Assembly: GCA_030144725.1 (NCBI GenBank) | Contig: JASKMD010000017.1 | Span: 10,148,308-10,212,307, forward strand | Direction of reading: 5' to 3' | DNA: 64,000 nucleotides | DNA from: Haematococcus lacustris | Lineage: Eukaryota; Chlorophyta; Chlorophyceae; Chlamydomonadales; Haematococcaceae | Part shown: one piece after another, positions 52,185-63,347 of the stretch | How positions within the stretch are numbered: the stretch's first letter is position 1 | Layout: every line of letters starts with the position of its first letter | The notes under the pieces: model-generated | What the model was told of the DNA's origin: nothing | The model's input: the letters and a program-made list of their open reading frames with translations, nothing else | Databases searched by the model: none | Translations under genes and position numbers: made by a program

Positions 52185-55100
52185 ATGAAGTCCTTCTTCA
52201 AGTTCGGCACGCGCGTTAAAGAAAAATTTACAACACAGAAGTTTGTGTTTTTTGTGACTGTCCACAACCTGCAGCCCTGGCCCACCGGTAACAGAGCCAT
52301 TGCGATTGGATGGCAGCGTGGCAAAGACAAACGCGGTGCAACGCGCTCGGTTTACGCCAGCACCGCGCCAGGGAAAATTGGCAGCATTGTGCGTTTCAAT
52401 GAAAAGTTTGAGCTGGACTCCACTCTCTACAAGGCAAGTTGAGCCAGACTGACGAGGTGTCCAGGAGCTGCAGCGCACGCCTAACGGTGTTGGAAGCTGC
52501 CGAGGCAGTTGCAAGTAGTCCAGAAGACAGCCTGCAGGAACAGGGGGCATGGGATCAGCGAGCAGGAGCACATGGGTTGAGTTCTAGCAGATGCAACCTA
52601 AGGCACACACAGGTCAGAGGTCACAACAAGCAGTGGTAACCTCTCTGCCACCTCTGCCCTCAAGCTCCTTTCGCTGTTTTTGCCATACGCCTGTTTCATG
52701 TCGAGCACCAGGCACCCCGCAATGACGCGTGCGCAGGACAACCAGAATGGTACAACGAATGCCTCCAACCTTGGCTCCTTCAAGAAAAAGTGCCTTATCA
52801 TTGCAATTCTTGAGACAGATGGGCGGACCCAGGCCACAGCTGCACTGGGCCGTGTTGTCATTGACCTGGCCGAGTTTGCAGCAGGTACGGTGCGGTCGCC
52901 ACCCAGTGGGGCTCACACCACATGTGTACCTCAGCTCAAAGCCCTAGGGCTATTACCACCATATCCTCATTGCATGCAACGCATCGACACATGCCTCTGC
53001 TCGTCATGCAGTGGACAAGCAGGAAACACGGGCTTTCATGGTGTCTTGCAATCGACAAATCCATTCAGCTGTTGGCGAGCCACAGCTACTGCTGACCATA
53101 CGGTGCGTCCATCCCAGCTTAGAGACGTTCGCTGCATGCACATATAGCAAACAGGGTCCTTATGAGGCTTTATTGTGCAGAGCTCGTTGGAAGAAGTCCA
53201 GTGCCACTGTTGGCTATACTGGGGACGATGCCGTGGATGAAACTGGGTCCATGAGCACAGACACTACAGGTACGGGTGTATATGGGTGTATGGCCTCCAT
53301 TGTAACTCCATTCAAAGCCCCTACCCGTGCTACAGTAAGCACTCACAGCCACCATGGTCAGCATTGTCTTCTTCTTCTCCTTCTTGCATTCTCTTTTCAA
53401 GCATGCCTTGTTGTAGTGTGGGTGACACACTGCCTTCGCATATGATACGCCTGCAGGTTCCCGTATGACACAAAACCTCAGCTCCTTTCTGCGATTCAAG
53501 TATACTGGCAAGGGTGCAGCAGCTCACAATGAGGAGCAGGACTTGAACGGGTTTGAAAGCTCTCAAGGTAGATCACCTGTGACAAACCTTAGCGGGAGAG
53601 ACCACAGTCTGGCACTGGAATGCGATCATGATGTCTGCTGCTGCTGCGGTGCTCCGTGTGTTGCTTGCCAGGGCGGCCCAAGGATGCCTTCAGCAACCTG
53701 CCGACTAAGTCAGTAGGCATGGGCACCATCCAAGAGGCTCAGGACGAGCCAGACTCACCTCCGCCTGTCAATGGATCGCACCATCAACTGTTGACGCCAA
53801 GGTACTGCCTTCAATGCCGCCCTTGCTGTGTACTACCTGCAGTGTAAGGACAGCAAATAGGCTCCGACAGCTCTGGTACCTCTCACCTTTTGACAAGCTG
53901 TTGACCACCTCTTGATCAGTGTCAAGAAGGATGCCTGATAATGTCTCATGCCCTGGTGCTTTTGTGCAGCTCATCACCAGGTCTGGAGGCTGGCGGCAGT
54001 GCGGCAGCCAGCATCCTGGGTGCTGGAGGCAGCTTGCGCGCTCGCAATGCAGCATCCATGTCAGCATTTGGCAACGGCAGCAGCAGCAGCAGCATGCCTG
54101 ATGCCGCAGCCCACAATACTGGAGCACTAGCTAAGGCAGCTGCAGGGGTTTTGCTAGCCCAGGGATCTGAAGCCACAGCCCCTTGTCCAGCACCAGGACC
54201 GGGAGGGTGGCTGGCATCATCTGGTGCGGCTGGTGTGGACGATGGCTTCAGTGCACAGCCGTCTGTCTCCGGACTTTCGACACCCATCCCTGGGCAACAC
54301 AGGTGCGGTGGGCAATGTTCAGGACAAGCAGGCTAGCTGCGCATCAGCTGTCGCATCATGTGGATCACCCCTGTGGATGCCTGTCTACTCGTGCCTGCAG
54401 GTCAGCCAGTCTGTTTGCTGGGCTCAGCTTGCACAGTGCTGGCAGCCTGAACTTTGATGGCATGCAGCAAGAGCTAGTGAGCTGTGTTGTTACGGAGGTG
54501 GTGGTGCACCTGGCAAGGATGACAGCAGCAACCAGCAAACGGAGAGAGCGAGCTGTGCATGGCGCCGCCCGCCGCCTGGCGCGTACTCTGGTGAGCTGCA
54601 TGCCAGCACCTGGCTTGAGTGTTTCAATCACGATGGGCTCACTGTCACAGCGTGCCAGCAGCTCTTCCCACATGCCCCTCTGATGCACCTGCATGTCGTG
54701 CTTGGCTGCATGCAGGTTTGCCTGGGTCCACAGCAGGCACCTGCGTTCGCTCACCATGCTTTGCGACTGATTGCGAGCAGTGTAGAGTGCAGTGCAGGTG
54801 AGACAGCTGGGGTGGCTGGCAGCTGAGGTGGTGCAGCATAGGACAGCAACCACAGGAGACACAGTCTCATTGCTTGTCAGGTGCTTGCCGTTGGCAGGTG
54901 ACCCTGGTGTGTCATGTGTCATGTGCTATTGGCAGGGGACCCCAGTGGCCTGGCATTCTGGTGGAGCAACCTGGTGCAGCTGCGCGGCCTGATGCAGAGC
55001 AGCACGCTACCAGCCTCAGCGGCTCTAGCAGGGGCTGTGTTGCCACAGGTACAACCACTGCCGCAAAACTGCATTGTACAGGCCCTCTGCCATTCATGGC

Positions 55101-57200
55101 TGCTCGCCTCTTAACAGCGCTGATTTGTCTCATGCTTGACAGGCCCTCGCCACAGAGCAGCGCACTTTCCAGCTCCTACTGGCAATTGTATGGAACGAGC
55201 TCACAGCCCCAGCAGTAGTTGGAGGCACCAATGCCAGCCAAGCAGCTCCAGTCAGCGGCCAGCCTGCGGGCCAAGCCACCAAGCAGTCCCCCAACATCTC
55301 GTCACGGCGGCTGCAGCAAGAGGGGGCTGTCAAGAAATGGTTCGAGGGACTTGATAAAGTGAGGCGCCCAGCTGCAAGCATGACTACAGAATAGCCTCCT
55401 GTCCTTTTGTCATCCTTGCTATCTATGTTGTGTTGCTGAGATGGACATCTTCCGTGTGTGTCGATGTGGCAGGTCAAGCTGTTCCTCCAGGCTATCTCAC
55501 CATTGCCGGCCCTCCAAGATGACAGCTCCCAGTGCAGTACTGCAGGCCACATGGCCCTCCTAAGATCGCAGCTGCTGCTGCAGTGTCTGCGCCGCTTGGA
55601 CCTGCTGCTGTTCTTCAACCTCCTGGCCACTGGTGGGTGCCCCTTCACCATCATCCTAGCTCAAGGCCCTAGCACTGGCCCCTCTGCTTGCACTATCAAA
55701 GCATGGCTGCCTTGCCGTGCTAACCTCATGCCGCTGCAGCCAAGCTGATGTGTGGTTGGTGGTCTTTGCAGGCCCGGGTGCTGACTCGCTGCTGATTGAC
55801 TACGACCCCAGCGCCAGCCTGTGGGGCGCCCCTGACAAGCCTGCACCTGTGCTGCTGACTGCTTACACTCCGTTTTCACGCGGCCAACTCACATTTGGCA
55901 GCGGCATGAGTGTGAAGATGATCGTCACCCGCCTGCAGCAGGTGAGGCTCAGGCGTTGCATACTTACTGCAAGAGCTGGCCTTCTCCCTCATTGCTGTTC
56001 ACCACACCCCACATGAGCATGGCTGGCTTTTGAGCAGGCTGAGTACTCCCATGCAGCTTGCAGCTGAGGGTGCTGGAGCCATGCTGCTCTGGTTGCAGTG
56101 GGCTGATGGGAGTGGCAGTGCGGGGGCACAAGACCCTGCCTCTGCAGCAGCCATGCTGGCAACCACCCTTCCGCCCCAACCGGGCATGCACAGCCTGGGC
56201 TCGTCAGGGAGTGGTATGGCGACCCCAGTGCTGTTCCCACTGCTGCGGGCAGCGGCAGACCTGTTGATGATGCCCAAGGAGATGCTAATGGATCCCAGCA
56301 TCAGGCGCGATTGTGGCCAAGCACTGAGTGCCAGGTGCGCTGATGGGCCGGCAGGTGCTTTCGCTCATGTGCTATTGGGAAGGTGGCGTGCTGCTGTCGA
56401 CTGGTTGTATGTGAAAAATGGCCTGGCGTTGTCAACAATGTTTGATGATGCCCTGCCGGGCCTACGCACTGCACGCTGCTTGCAGCACCTGCCATGCAAA
56501 AGTTGCCCAGCTGTTGACTGAGCTGCAGTGTGTCATGAGTGTGGACAAGGTGAAGGTGAGGGGAGTACTGCCACTGCTGCTGTACAGGACCGTGCTCTTC
56601 ATCCTGGACAACTTCCAGCCAGACGAGTACGCAGCAGACCCCATCTCTCCAGACATCTTGGCTGAGCTACGGGAGGACAACCTGCAGGGAGGAGCAGCAG
56701 TCGGCGCTGTGGGCATGCCCCCCCTCACCCATATGTCCACCATCTACCGCCCACCTGCAGAGGACCTGCTGACTGCCAAGGTGAAAACCATGCAAGCATG
56801 CATGCACGCCTCATGCAATTACCCTGCCAGTCCACAAAGCCAGACTGTGACTCAAACTTTCTGAGGCCACTGTTTCCGTGCAGTTACTCATAAGTGGGGC
56901 TGTGCTTACCTATCACTGCCAGGCTCCTGCATGCCCATGTGCACTGCCTCGCCAGGCAAGCAGACCCTGTTGTGGGGCCGCTGGCTGCAGGTCCACGCCG
57001 GGCAGGAGCCTGGGCTGGAGTACGACTGTGACAGCGAGGATGAGCTGGTGAGCATGGCCAGTGCTGGGCTGTCGGGCCTGGCCTCTAGGTACCGCCTGCT
57101 GCATGACCTGTGGACCCGCCACAGCGCTCCTCGCCCGCGCAGCCTGGCCAGCATGAGCAGCAGCGCCTCCCCCGCCATAGCAGCCTTTCCTGGCATTTGA
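52185..57200 (+). CDS. NT-C2 domain protein with dilute (DIL)-like C-terminal half
   Basis: Sixteen exons join in phase and encode about 949 residues: 52185-52433, 52737-52884, 53012-53102, 53181-53269, 53457-53567, 53672-53801, 53970-54302, 54401-54590, 54716-54797, 54936-55048, 55143-55358, 55473-55632, 55772-55941, 56099-56334, 56486-56780 and 56964-57200. Residues 1-160 form an NT-C2 (EEIG1/EHBP1-type) domain: MKSFFKFGTRVKEKFTTQKF, VTVHNLQPWPTGNRAIAIGW, KKCLIIAILETDGRTQATAA, LGRVVIDLAEFAA and MVSCNRQIHSAVGEPQLLLT. A Ser/Ala-rich linker follows. The C-terminal half (LAFWWSNLVQLRGLMQ, LLLAIVWNELTAPAV, LFPLLRAAADLLMMPKEML, VAQLLTELQCVMSVDKVKV) resembles the dilute cargo-binding domain of class V/XI myosins. 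A role in organelle or membrane positioning is the likely inference. Intron 1 uses a GC donor (AAG|GCAAGT). A TGTAA poly(A) signal lies at 57230. Confidence 0.82.
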
Positions 57201-57229
57201 ACCCTGGAAAGCTCACTCTGCCAAAGCTG

Positions 57230-57234
57230 TGTAA
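57230..57234 (+). promoter_or_regulatory. TGTAA polyadenylation signal
   Basis: TGTAA is the usual poly(A) signal of volvocine and related green algae. This copy is 30 bases past the stop of the NT-C2 gene. A second one on the minus strand (29062-29058) follows the complex I-like gene. Confidence 0.6.
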
Positions 57235-58242
57235 GGGGGCATGAGAGGCTGGTGTGCCGTGTTATCTACCAGCATGACCTTTGTACAATGCTTCCAGCAA
57301 CCACAATTGTGCACATGCTGTCCATGGGTGAGGCGTCACATACTGCGTTGCTTATTTCTTGGTTTTGTCTTGCCCCTGGCATAGTTGGGTGGTAGCGAGG
57401 GGTTGTCTTGCCCCAACGCCACCCTTCTTTTGATCCACGCCCAACATTGAGGGCTTCATCTTGTCTTTTCTTCTTCCTTGGCTGTGCTGTGTCTTGTTGC
57501 ATCTGTGGGCCAGTGGCACGGATTCAATACTCTCAGTCATGGCACTAGTAGACCGCATATGCTGGCGTTGTAGGACATGCCACTCTCTCAGCATCATGAA
57601 TACACCTATCAATGTGAAGTACTTGGCCAAGTATTCAAGTTGGCTCATGCAGTTGCTCATGTACTAGACATCTGTATGTGGGGCGCCATGTAATACACCC
57701 CCTGGCTTGCGCTATGCTCCCACACAACCCATCCCTTTCGATTGCCATGCGCATTACTGACTCAAAGGTGATCCACTGCGCACGAGTGTAGTATAAACAT
57801 GTCTTCTGCATGGCTGGACATTGTGAACACGCTCTTTAAGGAGCACAGCAGAAACCTCGTGTCACAAATACCACAGAAACCCTCTCCACACTGACAACGC
57901 CAACGCTCACTTTCAAACCCACCACAAAAATATCCGAAACAAAAAAAACAAAAGGTCTGGTATGTCTCTCAACATTGTCACGACGAATGGCATCCGCTCG
58001 ATGCGTCCCCTGTCTTGCGGCAGCGTCCCGCATTCCGTTGTGAGCCTTGCCCGGACATCCCAGCCAGATCCACACCAGCTGCGTGACACCCAGCATGCAC
58101 CCAGACAAGGGCTATGACCCCGGTGCAAACATTCTCAGCACATCAGCCCGTCGCGCAGAAGGACAACAACAGCCTTGTCATACATTCATCCACACTCGCC
58201 CCTGCCTCCCTAAGCCACCACCAGTGGCACACTCGCTCACTG
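57235..58242. other. Convergent intergenic region
   Basis: The region lies between the 3' ends of the NT-C2 (+) and CBSX-like (-) genes. A 102-residue minus-strand frame (57660-57352) starts with ATG and contains YLAKYFTLIGVFMML and a Lys/Gln-rich tail. It has no recognisable family and no splice support, and may be chance. Nothing else stands out. Confidence 0.35.
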
Positions 58243-60340
58243 TCAGAGAGACAGCATGGGGGTGTGGTGGGCCACCATACCCCGCAGCACATCATGCCGT
58301 GTCACCAACCCCACCAACTTCCCGCCCTCCACCACTGGCAGGTGGTTCACCTGCACCAGCAGCAGGGGGAGCAGCACAGAGTGTGACCGCGACAGCAAGC
58401 AGCTCACAAGCAGACACTGGCCCCTCCTCCCAGCCCCTGCATTCCACTCCCAGAGGTCTGCCAGACATCAACCAAGTGCTGCCTGTGAGGACGATAGGGA
58501 TCTCCCCCTCCCCCTCCCCCTCCCCCTCCCCCTCCCCCTCCCCCTCCCCCTCCCCCTCCCCCTCCCCCTCCCCCTCCCCCTCCCCCTCCCCCTCCCCCTC
58601 CCCCTCCCCCTCCCCCTCCCCCTCCCCCTCCCCCTCCCCCTCCCCCTCCCCCTCCCCCTCCCCCTCCCCCTCCCCCTCCCCCTCCCCCTCCCCCTCCCCC
58701 TCCCCCTCCCCCTCCCCCTCCCCCTCCCCCTCCCCCTCCCCCTCCCCCTCCCCCTCCCCCTCCCCCTCCCCCTCCCCCTCCCCCTCCCCCTCCCCCTCCC
58801 CCTCCCCCTCCCCCTGCACTCGATCCTCTGCCGCTGACAGCCGTTCATTAGCAGCCCCTGCCCCCAATGGCACAGCCAGCCCTGGTCCCCCGCTCACGTT
58901 CTTCTCCAGCATCAGGTGTGCTGCCTCAGCCATGCTGGCCCTGGGTGTGATGCTGTGCAGCTTCTTGCTCATGGCCTGATCCACTGTCCTGGCCACGATC
59001 TTGGCCACCTCCGCCTCCACCTGCTGCTTGTCCCGTAGGCTGACCAGTAGGTCAAAGGCACCAATGAACACCTGAGAAGCACCAGGCCAGCAGCAGCAGC
59101 AGCAGCAGTAAGGACTGGCACCAGCATGACTCAGCTAGCAAATGGAGGGCTGGGGCACACTGCTAGTGGCAGTCAGCATGCCCTCATCTTGAAGCCGTGA
59201 TCCCGGATTTGTCTGGGGGAGAGAAGGGTGGTGTGCGGAGGGCATGCCCGTCAGGGAGGGAGTATTACCCCAAGCTCACACCGCACTCCTCACCTCACTC
59301 CGCCTCACCTGCCCCTGTGGTCGTTACCCCTTCACAGCTTTCAGCTGCTTTGAGGCACTGCACTGTAACACGGCTGCTGAGCACACCGCTGCATGGACTG
59401 CCCTCTGATGCCTGATGCCCCGATTGTGAACCCAGTGGGCAGTGGGGAAGAGGCTATGCCGCTAGCCTGGTCATTGGCTGTTTAAGGGAGCTGCTTTAGT
59501 GGCGCAGTGCCTGGCGGCAGCACACCGTGGGCAGTATGGAGTGCTCCAGGGGCACCCCCGCGCCCTTCCAAATCAGGTCAGCTTCGCTCAACATGCCCAC
59601 CAAGGCCCCAGCGCTGTCCACCTGCAATCCATGCATGCAACCCACGAGGGACGGCACTGTACAACAGGAGTCAGACGGCATGGTGGTTATGGTGGAGCCG
59701 CCCCTCAGTGGCTTTGCTCAGACACACACTGCTCCAGGTTATCATCACCAGCGGCGTCATCATCAGTATCATGCTTGCTCCAGGGCACTGACAGCCTCCA
59801 CAAGGCAACACGCTCCCCTCTGCAGGCACTGCCTGTGCCACGTGGCATCACTACCATGCCTGCCTTCACGCAGCTACGGTGATGTGGCAGGGGTGAGGTG
59901 GGCCAAGAGGTGCTGCTAGCCCAGCCATAGCAAACAAGCTGTTCAGCTAGCTTCCAAGCGGCTGACATGGGCAGTGCCTGCACGCAGGGTCAGATGGAGC
60001 TCGCACCACAGGTGCACCCGTCAAGTTCTTGTCCACCAGCAGGCGTGCCGCATCCTTCACCAGCATAGAGGGAGAAACACAGACTGGGTCCTTCTCCATC
60101 ACCTAACCACAGCACACCAAGTCTTCATTAGGCTCTGTAATCTGTGCAGAATCTTGCCTCCGTGATGCTTATGACATTTGTTCATGGTGTTGCCCCTTTT
60201 TCCGATACCTTTTCGACTGACGGCTCTTGATAACTGATGCTCTCGCCTGCTGCTCTACGCATCACTGGACGACATGCACACGAACTCAAAGGGAACCGAG
60301 AGATCTGAGTGAACCCGGAAGCTCGATGTGAGGAAAGCAT
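58243..60340 (-). CDS. CBSX-like protein with a CBS domain pair, probably plastidic
   Basis: Exons 60340-60209, 60102-60007, 59621-59526, 59071-58898 and 58350-58243 join in phase 0 and encode 201 residues. The first exon is a transit-peptide-like stretch ([32 protein letters not shown]). CBS 1: [53 protein letters not shown] long insert ([20 protein letters not shown]) follows. CBS 2: [50 protein letters not shown]. Plant CBSX proteins of this layout bind adenosine nucleotides and activate thioredoxins in plastids or mitochondria. The same role is plausible here. The last intron is filled with a (GGGGGA)n minisatellite. A Fanzor family-1 terminus begins about 100 bp upstream of the start codon. 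Confidence 0.88.
58500..58815. repeat. CCCCCT hexamer minisatellite in the CBSX-like gene
   Basis: About 52 perfect tandem CCCCCT units (GGGGGA... in gene sense) make up most of the intron between 58898 and 58350. In frame they mimic long Ser-Pro or Gly-Glu proteins that are not real. Confidence 0.97.
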
Positions 60341-60429
60341 AGTCGCAATGAAACGCCGCCGATGGTACTCGCTATCCACTGAAATACCGGAACCCTCGTC
60401 ACACTTACGAATTCACAGTCACGCCAAAC

Positions 60430-61500
60430 TTCACCACCAGCCCCCTCGTCCCTCACTAGAGCCTCCATTTGAGCCCGAACATTGGGGACCACCAAGGACC
60501 ACTAGCGGGAATACTCAAATTGTGGTAAGGGGCTGTGTGGAGTATACCCAATGCACATGGACATGGTGCATGAGTGCTTAACACCTACACTCAGGCGACC
60601 CCAACTAACCTGACCTACACTGTTGCCTGACCCCTGAGGGCTATAGTCTAGAGTTGGCATGACCTGCATGCACTTATGTAAACTGGTGACAGCTCAAATG
60701 GGTGGCCAGTCTCGCACCCGCTTGTAGCCCAGGCCAGGGTACTCCTCGCCCTTGGCTGGCAGAGCTGCCTGCTCTGCCACCAGCACAGCTCCCATGGTCG
60801 CCACCTGCTCTCCCCAATGCGCTGCATGTTCAGTGCTGCATTGCAATCCTGGTCCACTCATCTGCCTGGCTGTGGTGCTGGCTTGGCTTTGGCAGCCTCG
60901 CCCTGGGCCTTGCCTTTGCCCTTGACGGACGATGTGGGCTCAAATGCCGGCTCAGCCTTGGTGCGCTTGGCTGGCGGGGGAGTGCTGGGCCCAGGCTCTG
61001 AGGCTGCTGGCTGTATTGCTGCCTGGCTGCTGCAAGGGGCCTGTGGCGGCATGCGTGGGGCCAATACCGGGCACCACATCAGGCTCCGCACTGGCTGGTC
61101 ACGCTGCTGGCTCCATGCTGGGCGCATCAGGCGGTGTTCAACTTGCCCTGCTGGGGGCTTCCAGCCTGCAGGCCTGGTGGGCTGCTCATGGTCCAGCTCC
61201 TCCTCACATGGCTGCTGGCCATTCACTGCTGAGCTGACCCATGTGGTGCGGTGCTCATCCACAAGCACCACCCTGCCCCGCCGCTGGTCTGTGCCCCTGG
61301 GCCTGCACACCACCTTGCAGCAGGCCCACAGCACCGCATCAACACCCTACCCTCCCCGGGTGCCAATGCCAGCTGCTCCAAAGAAGACCACCAGCTGCTT
61401 GGCACGCCCATGGCGTTCCATGGACACCTCCGCCAACTCTTCCTCCCACTGCAGCCATGCAAACAAGGCACACATGGCCTTCATGCCTTTACATTGATGC
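60430..61500 (-). pseudogene. Fanzor-like gene, family 1, most complete copy (RuvC-II to 3' end)
   Basis: The minus strand reads ELAEVSMERHGRAKQLVVFF, GAAGIGTRG then a stop; KVVCRPRGTDQRRGRVVLVD and EHRTTWVSSAVNG; then QQPCEEELDHEQPTRPAGWK, VRSLMWCP, a Pro/Ala/Lys linker (SVKGKGKAQGEAAKAKPAPQ), another stop where sister copies have Trp, then DQDCNAALNMQRIGESRW (RuvC-III). LVVFFGAAGIG, followed by VVLVDEHRTT and a late D-x-D-x-x-A-A-x-N box, is the order expected of Fanzor/TnpB nucleases. Two nonsense codons and a frame change near 60800 make it inactive. Its 3' noncoding end, shared with 30430-30640, reaches to about 60430. Confidence 0.72.
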
Positions 61501-62640
61501 TGCCCAGCTCCAGCAGCTTGGCCAGCAATGCATGGTTGCTGGGGTCCTCAAAGACTGGCATGAGCATGAGAGGTGGCGGAGCTGGCCATTGCGCACAGGG
61601 CGCCGCTGCAGCTGGTTGCAGACGGTCTTGCAGTTGGGGTTTGTAAAGAACTCGCAATAGTCTTCAAGCTGCATGACACAATCTTCGATGTCAAGATCCT
61701 CTGGGGCCTGCCTGGCTGCAGGGGCGGACCTGGGGCGCCCCATACGTCCGCTGCGCTTCCAATGGCTGCTCATCCACTACGGCTCCACACCCCTGCACCT
61801 GGCGGCTGAGCAGGGCCACCTCAAGGTCAGCATGGCCGCAGGGCCCAGAAAACCTACCCCTGGTAATCAAAACGCCGCCGCGGCTCAGCCACGTGGTTTC
61901 TATTTGTGTGTCGCACAACCCCTGCATAGAAGACTCTGTCAGCTATGCGGTGCAATCTTGATTATATCATTAATTACTGTGCAGTGTACTGAGTGCTATG
62001 GCGGCTCAAGTCTTCACATTCAAAAATTATGCATTGTTTGCTCATGCGGGCATTGTGCTAATGTGATTAACATTATCAAAAATGGTGCAGTATCGAAAGA
62101 GCATGAAGATTCCCAACCCCATGTTGGGAACGCCTGACTGCCAGACGGGCGCTGCAAAGCCTTGGGGTGGGCTGCGTGACTGGCTCTGGCTTAGTCTCTG
62201 GCGCTGACTCAGGCCAACAAAACTTGTCCAACAAGGAACAACATGTTTGCATGTGGGTAATCTCACTCAGCTACTACAAACACGTTGTAGCATCCTCGGT
62301 CGCACCCTTGATGACTACCAACCCCATACCGGTGGCACTCGTTCAAGGGGCTAATCCCCCTTGACCACTGGGCACCTCACTGGTAACCTCAGACTGGAGG
62401 TCAGTGGCCTTGGCACTTCAGACTAACTTTAGACACAGTCGGATGCTGAAGTCAGGCGACCCCAACTGTTTAAAAATGACAGTAAAACCGACCCCTGGTA
62501 GTAGGACGGCTGTAACTCTGCACTCACTGCGCCAAATACTATGCTAGCTGTCTCAAAATGTAGCCAACCCATCCAGCTACCGTTCACCCATCCAGGATAA
62601 TTTCACACTCAGTAGGTCGTGCACAGCAAATAGGGTGTGT
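61500..62640. other. Mixed region with an ankyrin-like scrap
   Basis: On the plus strand, about 61765-61827 reads YGSTPLHLAAEQGHLK with a GT donor after it, one half of an ankyrin repeat. No adjoining exon was found, so it is a gene fragment or an unresolved exon. A minus-strand frame (61773-61489) with EFFTNPNCKTVCNQLQRRPV adjoins the Fanzor copy and may be its upstream part. Bases 62218-62240 (AACAAAACTTGT, AACAACATGTTT) recur near 32820-32850. No complete gene is supported. Confidence 0.35.
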
Positions 62641-62863
62641 CCGCTAATATTAGCTCCGAGCCAAAAGTAGCGCATTAGCTAATACTAGCGCTAATAATAG
62701 CTAAAACGGCGGGAGCTAGTACGGGGAGCTTAGATGAGCTGATTTGAGCCTATATGAGCTGATATGAGCTATCGGGAGCTGGTATGAGCTGATCGGGAGC
62801 TGATATGAGCGAATATGGGCTAATATGAGCAAACCGGGAGCTAATATGAGCTACTATGAGCTA
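62641..62863. repeat. Degenerate GAGCTGATATGAGCT-type tandem array
   Basis: The stretch is built from variants of TATGAGCT, GGGAGCTGATATGAGCT and GCTAATATTAGCT. Related sequence continues on the far side of the MITE (63326-63347). Confidence 0.8.
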
Positions 62864-63325
62864 CCGTACTCTCCCGATCGATTCCCTATCCCGAATCGTT
62901 TTTTGTCCTTCGGGAAACCGGGAAAGAGTAAACAATGTAATTTTTCTGTCCTTCGGGATGTCGTCAAACAATAAGTTGACCTTGACGAAAGTGCCAGCAA
63001 TGGACCAGTTAGTGGTCCGGGGCATCAGTGCCGCCGACGCGGCTGCTAATCGGCACCGCGAGCTCCTTATGCACGATGAACAACGTTTCCGGATGTCTCT
63101 CAATCGTCAAGAGAGACCTCGACAGTCAACAATGTCGATCATGTGATTTTGATGTGAGATTAATGGGGTGGGAGGCTTAATTATTTCTATGCACGAAGGC
63201 GTTCTCATAAGTGACTTTAGACGTACTTTGGCCATCGGGGAACTTAAAACAATGAAACTTTTGGCTCGGGAATAATATTTTAATTATAGTTTCCGAGGCT
63301 TCGGGAATCGATCGGGAGAGTACGG
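62864..63325. mobile_element. TA-flanked MITE with 22-bp terminal inverted repeats and a small ORF
   Basis: Terminal inverted repeats CCGTACTCTCCCGATCGATT (and two further bases) are perfect, and the element is flanked by TA on both sides (62862-62863 and 63326-63327). This is the signature of Tc1/mariner-type insertions. The 462-bp interior is less GC-rich than its surroundings. On the plus strand it holds an ATG frame of about 62 codons (MSSNNKLTLTKVPAMDQLVV ..., stop near 63145) that is too short for a transposase. The CCTTCGGGA motif recurs inside. It is inserted in the GAGCT array. Confidence 0.8.
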
Positions 63326-63347
63326 TATTATGAGAACTAATATTAGT

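Noticed and set aside
58047..59071. Ser-Pro or Gly-Glu repeat proteins of 260-310 codons
   Set aside because: They arise from the CCCCCT array in the CBSX-like gene intron.
62641..62863. Origin of replication or centromere-like array
   Set aside because: It is a short degenerate repeat adjoining a MITE, with no supporting features beyond AT content.
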